64,000 nucleotides of DNA from Triplophysa rosa (taxonomy: Eukaryota > Chordata > Actinopteri > Cypriniformes > Nemacheilidae). Under the pieces are notes generated by a model. That model was given only the letters and a program-made list of their open reading frames with translations, was not told where the DNA came from and searched no databases. A program made the translations under genes and the position numbers. Shown here in pieces: positions 1 through 11,400 of the stretch (its first letter is position 1; every line of letters begins with the position of its first letter). Location: positions 1 through 64,000 of the forward strand of contig NW_026634122.1 of assembly GCF_024868665.1 (NCBI RefSeq). Reading direction: 5' to 3'.

Positions 1-234
1 CACAGTGCCCCTGATTAACAACTTCAAAGGCAATTTTCTCAATCTTTTGAATTTTTTTCACTCTCAGATTCCAGAGTTTTAAACGGTTGTATCTCAGCCA
101 GATATTGTCCTATTCTAACAACTCATATATCTATAGAAAGTTTATTTAATCATCTTTCAGATTATGTAAAAATCTCAATTTCGAAAAATTGATCCATAAG
201 ACTGGTTTTGTTTTCCAGGGTCACATAATATAAA

Positions 235-956
235 TGTCACGGAATACGGAAGAAGAACCCAAGCGCAGGCAGGCAGTGAAGGGGTTAACGGATATTTATT
301 TTTAAACAAAACACAAAACCGAACAAAAACACCCACAATGGGGGAAAACAGAACTAAGAACTATAAATAAAACAAAAGACTTCCCACGAGGGGGCAAAAT
401 GAAAACAAGACAAATAAACTAAACTCAAAGACACGACCAAACGTCTTAAATCATAAAAGGCACAAAACTCACAAAACACAAACAGGCAAGGAACAGGAAC
501 ATGGGTATGCACACTAACACTAACACTAACACTAACACTAACACTAACACTAACACTAACACTAACACTAACACTAACACTAACACTAACACTAACACTA
601 ACACTAACACTAACACTAACACTAACACTAACACTAACACTAACACTAACACTAACACTAACACTAACAGCACAACGCCGTACACGCAATACAAGAGCAC
701 AGGACAAAGAAACAAGAGGGTATATATAGGGAAGACAAACGAGGGATAACGACATGGGGCAGGTGTGGGACATTAAACACTCAGGGAAACATAACGAGGA
801 AACGAGAGGAATGGGGCCAATGACAAGACACTGGAGAGAACGTATATTATTGTCAAACGGACAATAATATGTTTCTCTCCACACATAACCAAAGACTTTG
901 CCATGGCTCTGCTACAGGACCAAGAAAAACATGACTAAGGAAGCAGAGCCATGACA
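235..956 (-). mobile_element. Solo LTR, minus orientation, 5-bp target duplication
   Basis: The block runs TGTCACGG to CCATGACA and is flanked on both sides by ATAAA (230-234 and 957-961), the mark of a 5-bp target duplication. Its reverse complement matches the LTR at 3986-4600 over nearly the whole length, including a TATATATA stretch and an AATAAA-like signal. No internal retroviral sequence adjoins it, so it reads as a solo LTR left by recombination. It is about 100 bp longer than its relative because of a hexamer expansion inside it. Five-bp duplications fit gypsy or some retroviral groups; the family is not named. Confidence 0.8.
511..669. repeat. (CACTAA)n hexamer array, about 26 units
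   Basis: An essentially perfect hexanucleotide array inside the solo LTR. The opposite strand reads (TTAGTG)n, one base different from the vertebrate telomere unit. It is absent from the related LTR at 3986-4600, so it expanded after the copies separated. It creates spurious low-complexity open frames on both strands (Asn-Thr, Val-Leu and Ser-Val repeats). Confidence 0.95.
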
Positions 957-961
957 ATAAA

Positions 962-1942
962 ACAATATATTATTAACAGTTTTTTTTTTTTTACAAATTT
1001 TTGCCGTCACACCATAGGACACATTTCACATCAGACTTACTGGGAATCTGTGTCTGGATGACTTTATAAAGGAAACTAATAAGATCCTGCAATGGAATTT
1101 TGCACATAAGAGAACATCAATTGGGGGTCATACATAGCTACAACTATGGGGGTAGATGGGCATTCAGGGCAAAAGGGGGTGTAAAATTACACCTGGGAGG
1201 TCAAAGGCTGGATCTAGATGGAGCAAAGGGAGGGTAAAGGTGTTGCAGTGGTGAAAGGTGAGACCCTCTGAAGATGCAAATCTCCCACATGATGTCCCAT
1301 GGGACTCGTTTAAGTGTGAAGCAGGCGTGGGCAGATGGATCACCTGGGCTGAAGTATCCGTGAAGTGGCTTGTTATAGGCTCGGCTGACTATCAAACACT
1401 GATCTGAGAGCAGTTTAAAAGATCTTATAACAGTTGAGGTTTGGATTTTGGGATGAAGAGGGGGGTGATTCTAGGCCAGTATGAAAGGGCAACTAATTAC
1501 AGGCTCCAGTGACTGTGATATTCTGCGAGTCCTTCAGGCTGCAGCTCCCAGGGAGATAGTTAAGACATATCCAGTTACACCAATAAGCCCTATCCTCCAC
1601 ATAAAGCAAGCATCCATGACCAGTTAACGTTAGTCATCATTACTGAAGGTGAGAGAGAGCGAAGAAGAGGGATTTTTTTTCAATCAGCGTGTGTTTGTCG
1701 GGGGTGAATGCACTAGATGTAATGCGTGAGGCCTCTGACAGCTTTACAATGACAAGCATATGTACAGCATGTATGTCTAATTACCCATCAAAACACGTGA
1801 GGCGTGCAACAGCCATGCAGAGATGCTGAAATGCCTGATTGTGTATGTGTGTGTGTGTTTGCTTTTTGATTGCCCGTGTGTGTTCTCAATGTGTTATGTA
1901 GATGACTAACTCTGAGAGTGTGATATGGATTAGAGAGGCAAG
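962..1942. other. Anonymous intergenic sequence, no gene seen
   Basis: There is no coding signal beyond short random frames. A short TG run near 1838-1860 is the only simple repeat. I recognise no element ends here. Confidence 0.5.
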
Positions 1943-2561
1943 TAGGGCTGCAGCTATCAATTCTTTTACTAATCAAGTATTCTACTGATTTTCCATCGAT
2001 TAATCGGATATTAGGATAATAAGTACTTTTTCTTTATTAAAGAGCAATAACTAAATATACAGGAGAAAATAAGACAGGTTTCTTAAAATGAGTAAAACAA
2101 CTTATTTGTTTCCTTTTTAGAACAATTAAAGTTTTTATTGCTGAAATTGCATACATTAATATCTGTGAAAACTAAACCCATTTAGTACATTCCATTGCCA
2201 TATTAAATTCAAAATGCAAAATAATACAAATACATATATAAATAAGAAACATGAATAAAAATAGAAAGAATAATTTCAAAGGTAAACAACTAACTTCAGC
2301 TTATGCATGATGTATTTCGTTTATCTAAATTAGTTTTAGTTTCTTTTTTTACTATTAAATAGTAATATATAGCCTATGACTTTTATTTTGGCAGGTTGTC
2401 GGAAATCGCTTATTTTTTAGTACGTCTGTTTCTTCACTCAAACAATAACATGTTCGTGAAATAAACTCTCAGAGCAACTCTGGAGATGAAGTTCATGTGT
2501 TCATGTCCTCATTCAGCGCAGACGCAGACAAATTTATGAACATCACACGTGTAGCACATTA
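1943..2561 (+). mobile_element. Truncated hAT-like element, 5' fragment
   Basis: Begins TAGGGCTGCAGCTATC and is collinear with the first part of the complete element at 59207-60293, sharing for example the ATTCTACTGATTTTCCATCG stretch and the later AGCGCAGACGCAGACAAAT stretch. Similarity stops at 2561, where the DIRS-like block starts, so its right half is lost or displaced. Confidence 0.75.
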
Positions 2562-3985
2562 AACGTCTTGGTTACGGATGTAACCTCAGTTCCCTGATGG
2601 AGGGAACGAGACGTTGTGTCGAACCGACAGATTGGGGTTCGTCTTGAGAACCAATCATCTTCTGAGTATTTTGAAAAGGCCAATGAAAATTGGCAAATGA
2701 AATTTGCATGCCGGACTCCTCCCCGGATGTCCGGGTATAAGAGGGAAGCCGGCGTGCTCATTCATTCACCGTTTGGTCTGAGGAGCCTGAGAGCATCCCC
2801 CCGACCGCTGCGGCGGGCGGCCAGTGTTGTGGCATAAAGGACACAACGTCTCGTTCCCTCCATCAGGGAACTGAGGTTACATCCGTAACCAAGACGTTCC
2901 CTTTCTGTCGGTCTCTCGACGTTGTGTCGAACCGACAGATTGGGGTTCCTATGGAAGACGCCACAGCGCTGAGCCGCGTCACAATCTCTAGCGGAGCAAC
3001 GTTGACTGGCCTGTGCGAGTCAGACGTAGGAGCTAACGCGAAATTGTGACCATCCAGTGGAGAGGTAGGGGGTCCCAGAGCTTTTGAGAAAAGATCGGAA
3101 GCCCCTGCCACCGGCCGTCATGGTCGGAGGCCTTAGTTCTCTAACCAGCGAGAAGCCGCCTGGCACCGTAAGGGCCACTGGGTAAGCATTATTCCCCCTG
3201 GGGGAAAAACGCTGCAGAGACCACTACCTACCGTAGGGAGGAATTAGTGGAGACACCACATGGTTTCACCATCAGGGGAGAACTCATGAGAAAATGTGCG
3301 GACTGCAGGAGTTAACTGCAAGGTGGGAGTCCACCTAGGGAGGTCATGGGTTGCCGAGGTGGGAACCATTCATGAGGATACATCAGACGGAACAGCCCAC
3401 GGAGGGGGGGTTACCACATCTGGAGCACTAGGTCCGGTTAGAGCTATGTGGGAGGGAGCCCAAGGAATCGTCGGAGTCGGATGGCAGTACGTCACCCCCC
3501 GATGCTGCAAGATCTCATCTTCACGCATCGTGTTCGAATACGTGATTGAGGAGTAAGACGGTGGGACTGTCTCCTGGGGGACGATCAGACGAGCGAGACG
3601 AGGTGCGAACGGTCCGTGAGCCAGTGGCTGGTGGATTATCGCTCACAGTAATCCTCATATCACCCTCGCTGCTAGTCGTAGCGGACGGCAGGGCCGTAGT
3701 CCTGCCGCCACAGAACGGGGAGCAAACGAGGTGGTGGCTGAGTCCCGTGGGAACACAGCCACCCGTGACGCAACGTCTGAATCGTCACCACCCGCAGTGT
3801 GGGCAGGACGTATCCACAACGTCTGCCCCAGCGAACTGGAAGCAGGCATTGTGTCCGTCCCCCTCCTCGATGAGTGTGTTGCACCCATGAGAACAGCGGG
3901 ACAAGCCACGCTGGAGAAATTTGCTCTTTTTTGTCCGTCTACCCCTTGGTGAGCACCTGGAGGTGCTCATTAAAGGGGGGGCTTC
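2562..3985. mobile_element. DIRS-like terminal region with perfect inverted arms
   Basis: Two 59-bp arms, 2562-2620 and 2840-2898, are perfect reverse complements. A following motif, GTCGAACCGACAGATTGGGG, occurs after the left arm and again in direct orientation near 2926-2947. Between the arms is a TATAAGAG box near 2738. The core GTTACGGATGTAACC resembles GTTACTGTCGTAACCCCGG at the ends of the DIRS element of intron 10, which is why I place it with DIRS termini. The remaining 1.1 kb is GC-rich and has no convincing domain. The block stops at the LTR at 3986. Assignment is tentative. Confidence 0.45.
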
Positions 3986-4600
3986 TGTCATGGCTCTGCT
4001 TCCTTAGTCATGTTTTTCTTGGTCCTGTAGCAGAGCCATGGCAAAGTCTTTGGTTATGTGTGGAGAGAAACATATTATTGTCCGTTTGACAATAATATAC
4101 GTTCTCTCCAGTGTCTTGTCATTGGCCCCATTTCTCTCGTTTCCTCGTTGTCTTTCCCTGAGTGTTTAATGTCCCACACCTGCCCCTTGTCGTTATCCCT
4201 CGTTTGTCTTCCCTATATATACCCTCTTGTTTCTTTGTCCTGTGCTCTTGTATTATGTATGTGCGTGTACGTGCGTTGTTCTGGATTGTGTTGTGTTCCT
4301 GTTCCTTGCCTGTTCGTGTGCTTACCCGTGTTCCTGTTCCTTGCCTGTTCGTGTTTTGTGAATTTTGTGAGTTTTGTGCCTTGTATTGATTTAAGACGTT
4401 TTGTCGTGTCTTTGAGTTTAGTTTATTTGTCTTGTTTTCATTTTGCCCCCTCGTGGGAAGTCTCTTGTTTTATTTATAGTTCTTAGTTTCGTTTTCCCCA
4501 TTGTGGGTGTTTTTGTTTGTGTTTTTTGTAAAATAAAAATATCTGTTAACCCCTTCACTGCCGTTGCCTGCGCTTGGGTTCTTTCTGCCAGATCGTGACA
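3986..4600 (+). mobile_element. LTR, plus orientation, same family as 235-956
   Basis: Starts TGTCATGGCTCTGC and ends GATCGTGACA. It is preceded by a purine tract AAAGGGGGGG at about 3972-3981, as expected of a 3' LTR, but no matching 5' LTR in the same orientation is found upstream. It has a TATATATA box near 4215 and an AATAAA near 4532. The target duplication cannot be paired, so it is either the 3' end of a truncated element or a rearranged copy. Confidence 0.7.
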
Positions 4601-4603
4601 GTG

Positions 4604-4625
4604 AAAAGCACTATATAAATAAAAT
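4604..4625 (+). mobile_element. LINE 3'-tail remnant
   Basis: AAGCACTATATAAATAAA matches the 3' tail of the L2-type LINE read on the minus strand at about 13856-13885. Only the tail is present. Confidence 0.35.
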
Positions 4626-4734
4626 AGAATATTTTGCAGGTAAACATGTACTTGAATTCTCCACATAGGTCCACATATTTTGTATAATACATATATATCA
4701 ATATGTGTAATCTTATTTGCTAAATGTGTAAGTT

Positions 4735-4919
4735 AGGGATCTTTAACCCTTCTCATTGAGAGCTATGGTCCTGCAGACTTCAGCTCCAACCCGCTTCAGC
4801 ACACCTGTCTGTAATTATCAAACAACCCCCGAACACCTTGATAAGATGGTTGGGGTTTTTTAATGTGTTTGGAACTGAAATCTTCTGGATGGTAGCTCTT
4901 CAGGGGTTGGAGACCACTG
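4735..4919. mobile_element. Degenerate short hAT-like MITE
   Basis: Imperfect terminal inverted repeats (AGGGATCTTTAACCC at left, GGGGTTGGAGACCACTG at right) enclose about 185 bp resembling the better-preserved MITE at 61755-61946, including the GGTCCTGCAG and TTCAGCTCCAACC region. It is old and diverged, with no clear target duplication. Confidence 0.5.
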
Positions 4920-5640
4920 GTATAAGTTATATGTTAAATATGCAACATTGTGGTCATGTGAGACATTTAATTCCTTTGTATGTCCCACATATAACATAAT
5001 GACAATAAAACTAAGCTGACTTGAAAGTGTACACTCTGTACTTTTCATACTTAAAGAGATAAAGGTGGCCTCAAACATCATTTTATTCCCCACCAGTATT
5101 CACCTGTTAACGTGAATCAAACACATAGGCTGAAATAATACACTTTTATTTTTTGTGATTCAATTTGAAAAGGTTTCACAAATCTTGAGTGTGTCTGATG
5201 AGAAGGCATTATATTGAATTTTATTACTGAATGCACTGAACCTAGAAAAAAACAGCAGAATAATGCACAAAGGTAACTCAGCTTTATAAGTGTTTTCAAA
5301 GGGGCTCACTAGCAAATATTGGTTCATAGGATTTAAAATATGAATATTGATATTCATTTCCTCTTTTTCTAAACAAACTTGGCTATAGAAATATGCAAGT
5401 ATATATGAAAATGTTTGGAGAAAGATGCAAATAAACTTACACTTCATTAGCCTGATATTCTGAATATGGCCATGCCTTTCAGTGTTTAATAGGTCCATTT
5501 AAACAATACTTGATTTTTAATTATGTTGTAATCATTCTATATAGGTGTAGACTACTTATGCTCTCAAAATACAGTGTTCAGAATATATTTTAGATCAAAT
5601 GTTGCAATTTACAAGCCTAGTATCTTGCTTCATTTTGTTT
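4920..5640. other. AT-rich sequence, nothing recognised
   Basis: No gene, RNA or element end is evident on either strand. Confidence 0.5.
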
Positions 5641-5694
5641 GAGCAATACCGCCACACCAGTATGTGGTGGTAAAGCTCCGTGGTCCAATGTGCC

Positions 5695-6860
5695 TGCACA
5701 AAATCACGTGTTAACACGTAATTTACGGGTTAACACGTCGTTTTAAACTACGCGTTAGCACGTCATTTTAAACTACGCGTCAACACACAATTTACGCGTT
5801 AACACGTAATTACGCGTTAACACGTATCTACACGTTAACACATAAATTGTGTGTTAACGTGTAATACGTGTTAACCATACCTGTCAACACGCCCGTTTTT
5901 CACTGGAGTCTCCCGCTTTTCACACCCATCTCCCGCCACCCTTCCGTTTTGTTATTTCTCCCGTATTTCAGTTATTTCTCCTTTGAAACTCCCGGACCAA
6001 CGGGAACCAGAACGCGTTCACGGGGTGGCTCTGTGGCTTGAGCCACTGGCCATTTGCCCTCACAGACTGGCGCCCTTTGGTAGGCAAAATAGAACGGTAG
6101 CCGAAGTGGAGAAGAGAGGATTCACATCCCTGCGAAAAAAGTTCTCTTATAACACCGCTAAAGGTCTGCATGATCGTTTCATCGACAGATAGATGCAGTA
6201 GAGTCTACTAGCTGTTGTTGTTTTTACACTTTCTTTGCTTTTACAAAAAATGTGTTATGAAAAGTGTTTTGTTCTGCAGACAACTCTGAATAAAATCAGG
6301 TAATATAGATTTTATTTCTAATATTTCCCGTTCTGTGACCATAAGCGGTTCTTTTAAATAATATGCAAACAATGCTGAATCCATCCATATAAATAAAAAA
6401 TAAAAAGATTCTGCTAACGAATAAACAAAGTTGAACAACTGAACTACGGGACGCATGAAGGGACAAACTGCTCGTGCTTTTTCAAACCGCTTTTAGATGT
6501 TAGTTATTTCATATCTGACGTTGAGTTCTCTGGCAAAATTTAAATGCTAAATTAAGATGATACCTTGCAGATATACCATTCATGGATTCATGGCCCTGTG
6601 AGCTACATTAAACAGTCTCTTAGATTTACATTTAAGCATTTTATATGAAAATTATGTTATGTTAGATATAAAGTATTTTAAAACGATTTATAACAGAGGG
6701 GTGCCCTATTTACCCTCCACAACCAACCAACACCCCCGCCCCTCCGGCGGGTCTCCCGGATTTTGGTACACAAATGTTGACAGGTATGGTGTTAACACGT
6801 TAGTTTCACACGTTTGGCCCTTCCGGCCTTCCATAGTTTCAAACTTTTGGCCCTTCCGGC
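5695..6860. mobile_element. Inverted-repeat element with GTTAACACGT-rich end
   Basis: The left part (5705-5876) is an irregular array of ACGCGTTAACACGTAATT-like units. The motif ACCATACCTGTCAACA at about 5875 recurs inverted as TGTTGACAGGTATGGT at 6776-6791, followed there by GTTAACACGT. Both ends therefore share a terminal sequence in opposite orientation. The interior holds no recognised transposase. A tandem pair of TTGGCCCTTCCGGCCTTCCATA (about 6817-6867) follows the right end. Confidence 0.5.
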
Positions 6861-7138
6861 CTTCCATACCTACGGCCAGGCAGCCTCGCTGTCGCGAGAG
6901 TTTTTTGGCACACGTCAGCATGACATCATAGCAAGGCAGACGTAATCTTGCACTGATCACCGGTGATCGATTATCTGGTCTGTTGTTCATCATCTAGATG
7001 AAATGACCACTTTTTGAATCACAATGTTTTGTGAAAAATATGATTTGCAATGTGATTATAAGTAATATCATACGGTGTTAAATAGTATTCCTAAGGCTTT
7101 TGCTATGACGGTTAAAAATACGTTGCCCAGTGTGTCCT

Positions 7139-7880
7139 TAGCTATTCATTAACCATCTTAACAAATACATGGAAAGGATTTTATTAGGAATAGTTTTCCA
7201 AACAAACATGGAAAGGATTTTATTAGGAATAGTTTTCGAAACAAACTAATACGAACTTTAAAAGCCCATGATAAATTAAGAACCATGTATCTTTCCTTTC
7301 CTATACCCCCCAAAGCCAAGGAAGTACACTATAAAGTTTTTTAATGATATTTATCCTTCCTTAGAATTTCTCAGATATAGATTTAATATTAATCATAATA
7401 GTTGTACATTTTGTGATTCAGAAATTGAAACAACAGCACATTTATTTTTTGATTGTCAATACATTAGAGGTTTTTGGTCTGATTTGTATGAGTGGCTAAA
7501 AAATTCAATTGATCTGTTGGCTTTTTCTAAAAATTATATGCTTTTTCTAAAAAATGATATACTTTTTGGAATTATTATGAAAGAGTTACACATTGGATTT
7601 TTGTTAAATAATATCTTTATTTTGGGGAAATTTTATATTCATAAGTGTAAGTGCCTTAAAACAAAACCATTGTTTTTGATTTTTCAAAAATAATTTTGGA
7701 ATTGCTGTAAATCTTTAAGTAAAATTTAATCGAAAGTTGGAAGAAAATTATTTAAATTAATTGAAGAATTTGAGCTATTAGAAGACCCTGATGTTTAGTA
7801 GGCTAATTGTTGTTTTCTTATCTTTGTTCTATTTATTTTATATTTCACTCTGTACATTTGTTTGTTTTGTTATTAATTTC
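7139..7880 (+). mobile_element. L1-type LINE, 3' end fragment
   Basis: The + strand translation near 7395-7480 contains CxxC with HLFFDC spacing (CTFCDSEIETTAHLFFDC), the cysteine-rich segment at the C-terminus of L1/Tx1 reverse transcriptase proteins, with flanking residues typical of that region. Stops and a short internal duplication (a 38-bp unit, copies around 7168 and 7210) show it is dead. Only the 3' part is present and it ends in an A/T-rich tail near 7880. Confidence 0.65.
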
Positions 7881-8340
7881 GTTTAAAAAATTAAAAAAAA
7901 AATTGTATGTGGTTTGTTTTCCTTAGAACTTCTTATTTAATTTTTAAATGCCTTATTGTATTAGTATTTCTGATGCATAAAAAAAAAACAGTGATCGATT
8001 CTGCGCAGAATTTGGTCATCTCGAACAAGCCTTGTATCCGTTCTAGCCACAACACCCTTGGCTTTAACCAGAAATACGTAGACTGCGCTTTGTGCATATA
8101 GTCTATTAAAATATTAGAAATATGCATCTTTTTATTTCGGAAAGAACCGAACAAACTCTTAAACTGAAACAATACAAACATAGCCTAATAAGTAAAAAAC
8201 TTGTTTACAACAGCTTCCCAGAGAGGGCAATATATGTCCCGCCCTTGGGACGTTCTATAGGTTAAAATAGCCACCCAAACCACACAGTGGATTTGATTTG
8301 TCATCACAGGTATGACGCACGCTGAGTAAGGCGGAAGTCA

Positions 8341-8405
8341 TTTTCTATTGGTCAATACCATTTGAGGAACGTTCAACAAACAAGATAGGCTGAATCACTG
8401 TCGGG
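8341..8405 (+). promoter_or_regulatory. atg4b: Probable atg4b proximal promoter / 5' UTR
   Basis: An inverted CCAAT box (ATTGG, 8347-8351) lies 55 bp upstream of the atg4b start codon. No TATA box is seen at a useful distance, as is common for housekeeping genes. The start site and any upstream non-coding exon cannot be fixed from sequence alone. Confidence 0.35.
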
Positions 8406-8415
8406 ATGGATGCAG
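8406..8415 (+). CDS. atg4b: atg4b exon 1 (coding part)
   Basis: ATG GAT GCA G followed by the donor GTAAGT. Codes residues 1-3 and the first base of codon 4. The intron is phase 1. The exon is too short for ORF finders and is placed by the family N-terminus and the matching acceptor at 10346. Confidence 0.85.
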
Positions 8416-11400
8416 GTAAGTAAACCGCAAGAAAACAATTCCTTTACATGATCGGCCATCTGTTCAGATGTCATGAAATTGCTTAAAAGCAAAATTCTTC
8501 TTTCGACATCCAACTACATGCCCGTTATTGGAGAAGCGTCCTCTACAATTTTGATTTTATCATTAAATATGGTACACAGATGTCCCAACTTCTGGCAACT
8601 GGACAGTAAAGTAGAGCAGTCTGCTGTCAGATGAGCTATGGACACAGTTATAATTCCTAAATCTTACTGCACCAAAATGCTAAGCTCAACCTAAAGATGT
8701 ATTTGATTTTTGGCCGTTTTATTGAGCTACATTAACGCATTTTAGAGCACAGCACGTTCATGATGTACAAAAATGCTGTCGCTAGGATTCAAAAGACAGT
8801 AATATGTCTGGTAACACGGCCATTGTTAGGATTGACGAAGCCTGATGCAGGTCGTACTTATCATTTTTAAAGAATATGTTCTTCATTCCACTAATAATCT
8901 ATTTCCGATATGTTACTTGCCAGAGACTACACTGTGCCATATTTTACGTGATACTATCAGATCAGCAAGTGTTTTTAAGAATGTCTTTGTATTTAGTTAA
9001 AGATTTGTATATTGTTGTGAAAGTTTCTTTAGTGTTTGTGAGTCATTCTATAATTAGGGGTACATGTCATGTCCATGTAACTTACTCTATTATCAATTTT
9101 ACTTATTTTTCATTAACATTACACTTCAAGCAATGATGACTTTTTTATATCAGGGGACATTTCTAATTCATTTACTACAAAAATACAACAAATACCCATC
9201 TTTTATCTGGCAAAAATGGCATATTCTATACTAGAATTTGCCGTTTTTTTGCTGTCCGATTTGATCAATGTAAGGTTTTACTCTTCAGTTTAGCTCTAAA
9301 ATACATGTGTCTGTATCCATTTCTTATAAATATTTGTCCAAAACAATCATAAAATTATGAGATATGAGAAATATTTTGCTCATGCATCTACATTAAATCA
9401 TCCATTTTGTGTATGTCCGAGAAATCAGTGGGTGCATCTCAATTCTTATTTGTGCATCCTCGTTTCCTTTCCTCGCTTCCTTTCCTCGCGTCTTAGCTCC
9501 ACCCCGTCAGGATGCGAGGGAAGGGAACAAGGAAAAGAAGGGAGGACCGAGGAATTAAAAGAAGTGAAATGGCATATCCTTGCTCCCTTTAGCGTCACTT
9601 CAAAGCGTCGTCAATTAATGATGACTGTACACATTGCACGTTGAAAATATAAAAAATAAAGTTAAATACATACTTTAGGTAGATTCCATGCTTAAAAGTG
9701 TTCAAAAATGTATATAAGGTTTATCAAATATATGTTATACATAACTATATTAATATATTAACTTTAACTATACTGTCTATAGGTATACATTTACAAAAAA
9801 GCGTAATTATCACATTTATGCATGTTTGAATATGATTTAAAGATATGACGATGTGCAGGGGCAGGAGAATAATGTGCACGTCAGGTTTAGTGGATAAAAC
9901 ACTTCCGCAAAGGAAACACATGTGTATCCTCGCTCATGACTCCTCAGGCCTTCTCTCGCCTCCATCCTCGCCTCCTCCCAGTGCAATTAGAGAATTGAGA
10001 CGTCCTTAAAGATGGCTGAGCTCGATCGGTTTCCGGGTCATAGGATGGAGGAGCGAGGAAACAAGGAGGCATATTGAGAAGCACCCGGTGTCAACCATGT
10101 TACTCCCTATAAATCAGCAATGGTTTGTTACAAAGTCACATGTCCAACATCATTTGATGTAATTTCCTTTTTTGGAGGGAAATTTGAAGACACATATTAT
10201 TTAACCCATTTATCAATAATTTTTGATAAATTATTTTTATTTATCAAAAGAAGAATACTGATTTTCTGACTTTTTGGCTGACCTGAAATGTACCCCTAAA
10301 TATAGAATGACTCTTGTGCAGTCATGTCTCCTGTCCCTCCAACAGCTACTCTCACATACGACTCTTTGCACTTTGGTGAGATCGAAGATTTCCCAGAGAC
10401 CATAGAGCCTGTCTGGATTTTAGGAAAGCAGTTCAGCGCACTAACAGGTAACTATGTGGGAAACATTTATTTGAAACTCACTGTTGTGTTGTGTTTAGTT
10501 TTAGGTTCTAAATTGAATTTCTGTGTATCCCAGAGAAGGATGAAATTCTGACTGATGTCACCTCACGTTTGTGGTTAACCTACAGAAAGAACTTCCAGCC
10601 AATCGGTGAGAGTTAAAGAAAATTTTGTCTGACATTTTTGCACGTTAAAAAATAATCACATTTACAATCACATCAACACACTGCCTCTGAAATTTCCGTC
10701 CATCTTAAAAAACTTGGAACGGGTTAAATTTTCTGCATTTTTCACTTCCGTAGCAAGCATTTTGAGAGGTGTTTTCACAATTTAGAGCCAATCCAGGATG
10801 GCGTCTGAGTTGATCCACTTCGTGTAGCAGCTCAAAGCACTGAATGACAAACAAAGTGCAGAGTACAAAGACAGAATATAAAGAGAGAGTGTGGCAGATG
10901 ATTGTGGAACAGGTTGGATTAAGATGACGCATACAAAGATTACGGACTGAGTGTTCAAAGACACTTAGTCACCAGTCATAATCTAAGGGTAGTCGCACAT
11001 ATACATTATTTTTGCATATGGGTTTGTTAAGAGATGTCATGTTACAGGTGGCACTGGGCCTACTTCAGATACTGGCTGGGGCTGCATGCTTCGATGTGGA
11101 CAGATGATTCTTGGGGAGGCCTTAATTTGCAGGCACTTAGGCAGAGGTACATGGAAATACTGGGGTTCATTGGCTTTGTAATGTACTTCTGCTGTTGTCT
11201 GATATATTGTATGTTTTATTAGACTGGAGATGGAATCCAGGTCAGCGGCAGAGGTCGGAATATATCAGTATTCTCAATGCTTTTATTGACAAGAAGGACA
11301 GCTATTATTCCATCCACCAAATAGGTACTACTCAAGTCAATATAAATATTTTAAAAGTATAACAATGGTGGAGTGATTGAAGAATAAATTACTTTGGATT

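Noticed and set aside
354..884. Long low-complexity open frames (Ser-Val, Val-Leu and Asn-Thr repeats)
   Set aside because: They result from the (CACTAA)n array inside an LTR on either strand; no coding signal around them.
5983..6192. Small 69-codon frame
   Set aside because: No recognised motif; lies inside an inverted-repeat element and has random composition.
10323..10345. Alternative atg4b start just before exon 2
   Set aside because: It would give MSPVPPTA before TLTYD, whereas splicing from 8415 gives the family N-terminus MDAATLTYD exactly.
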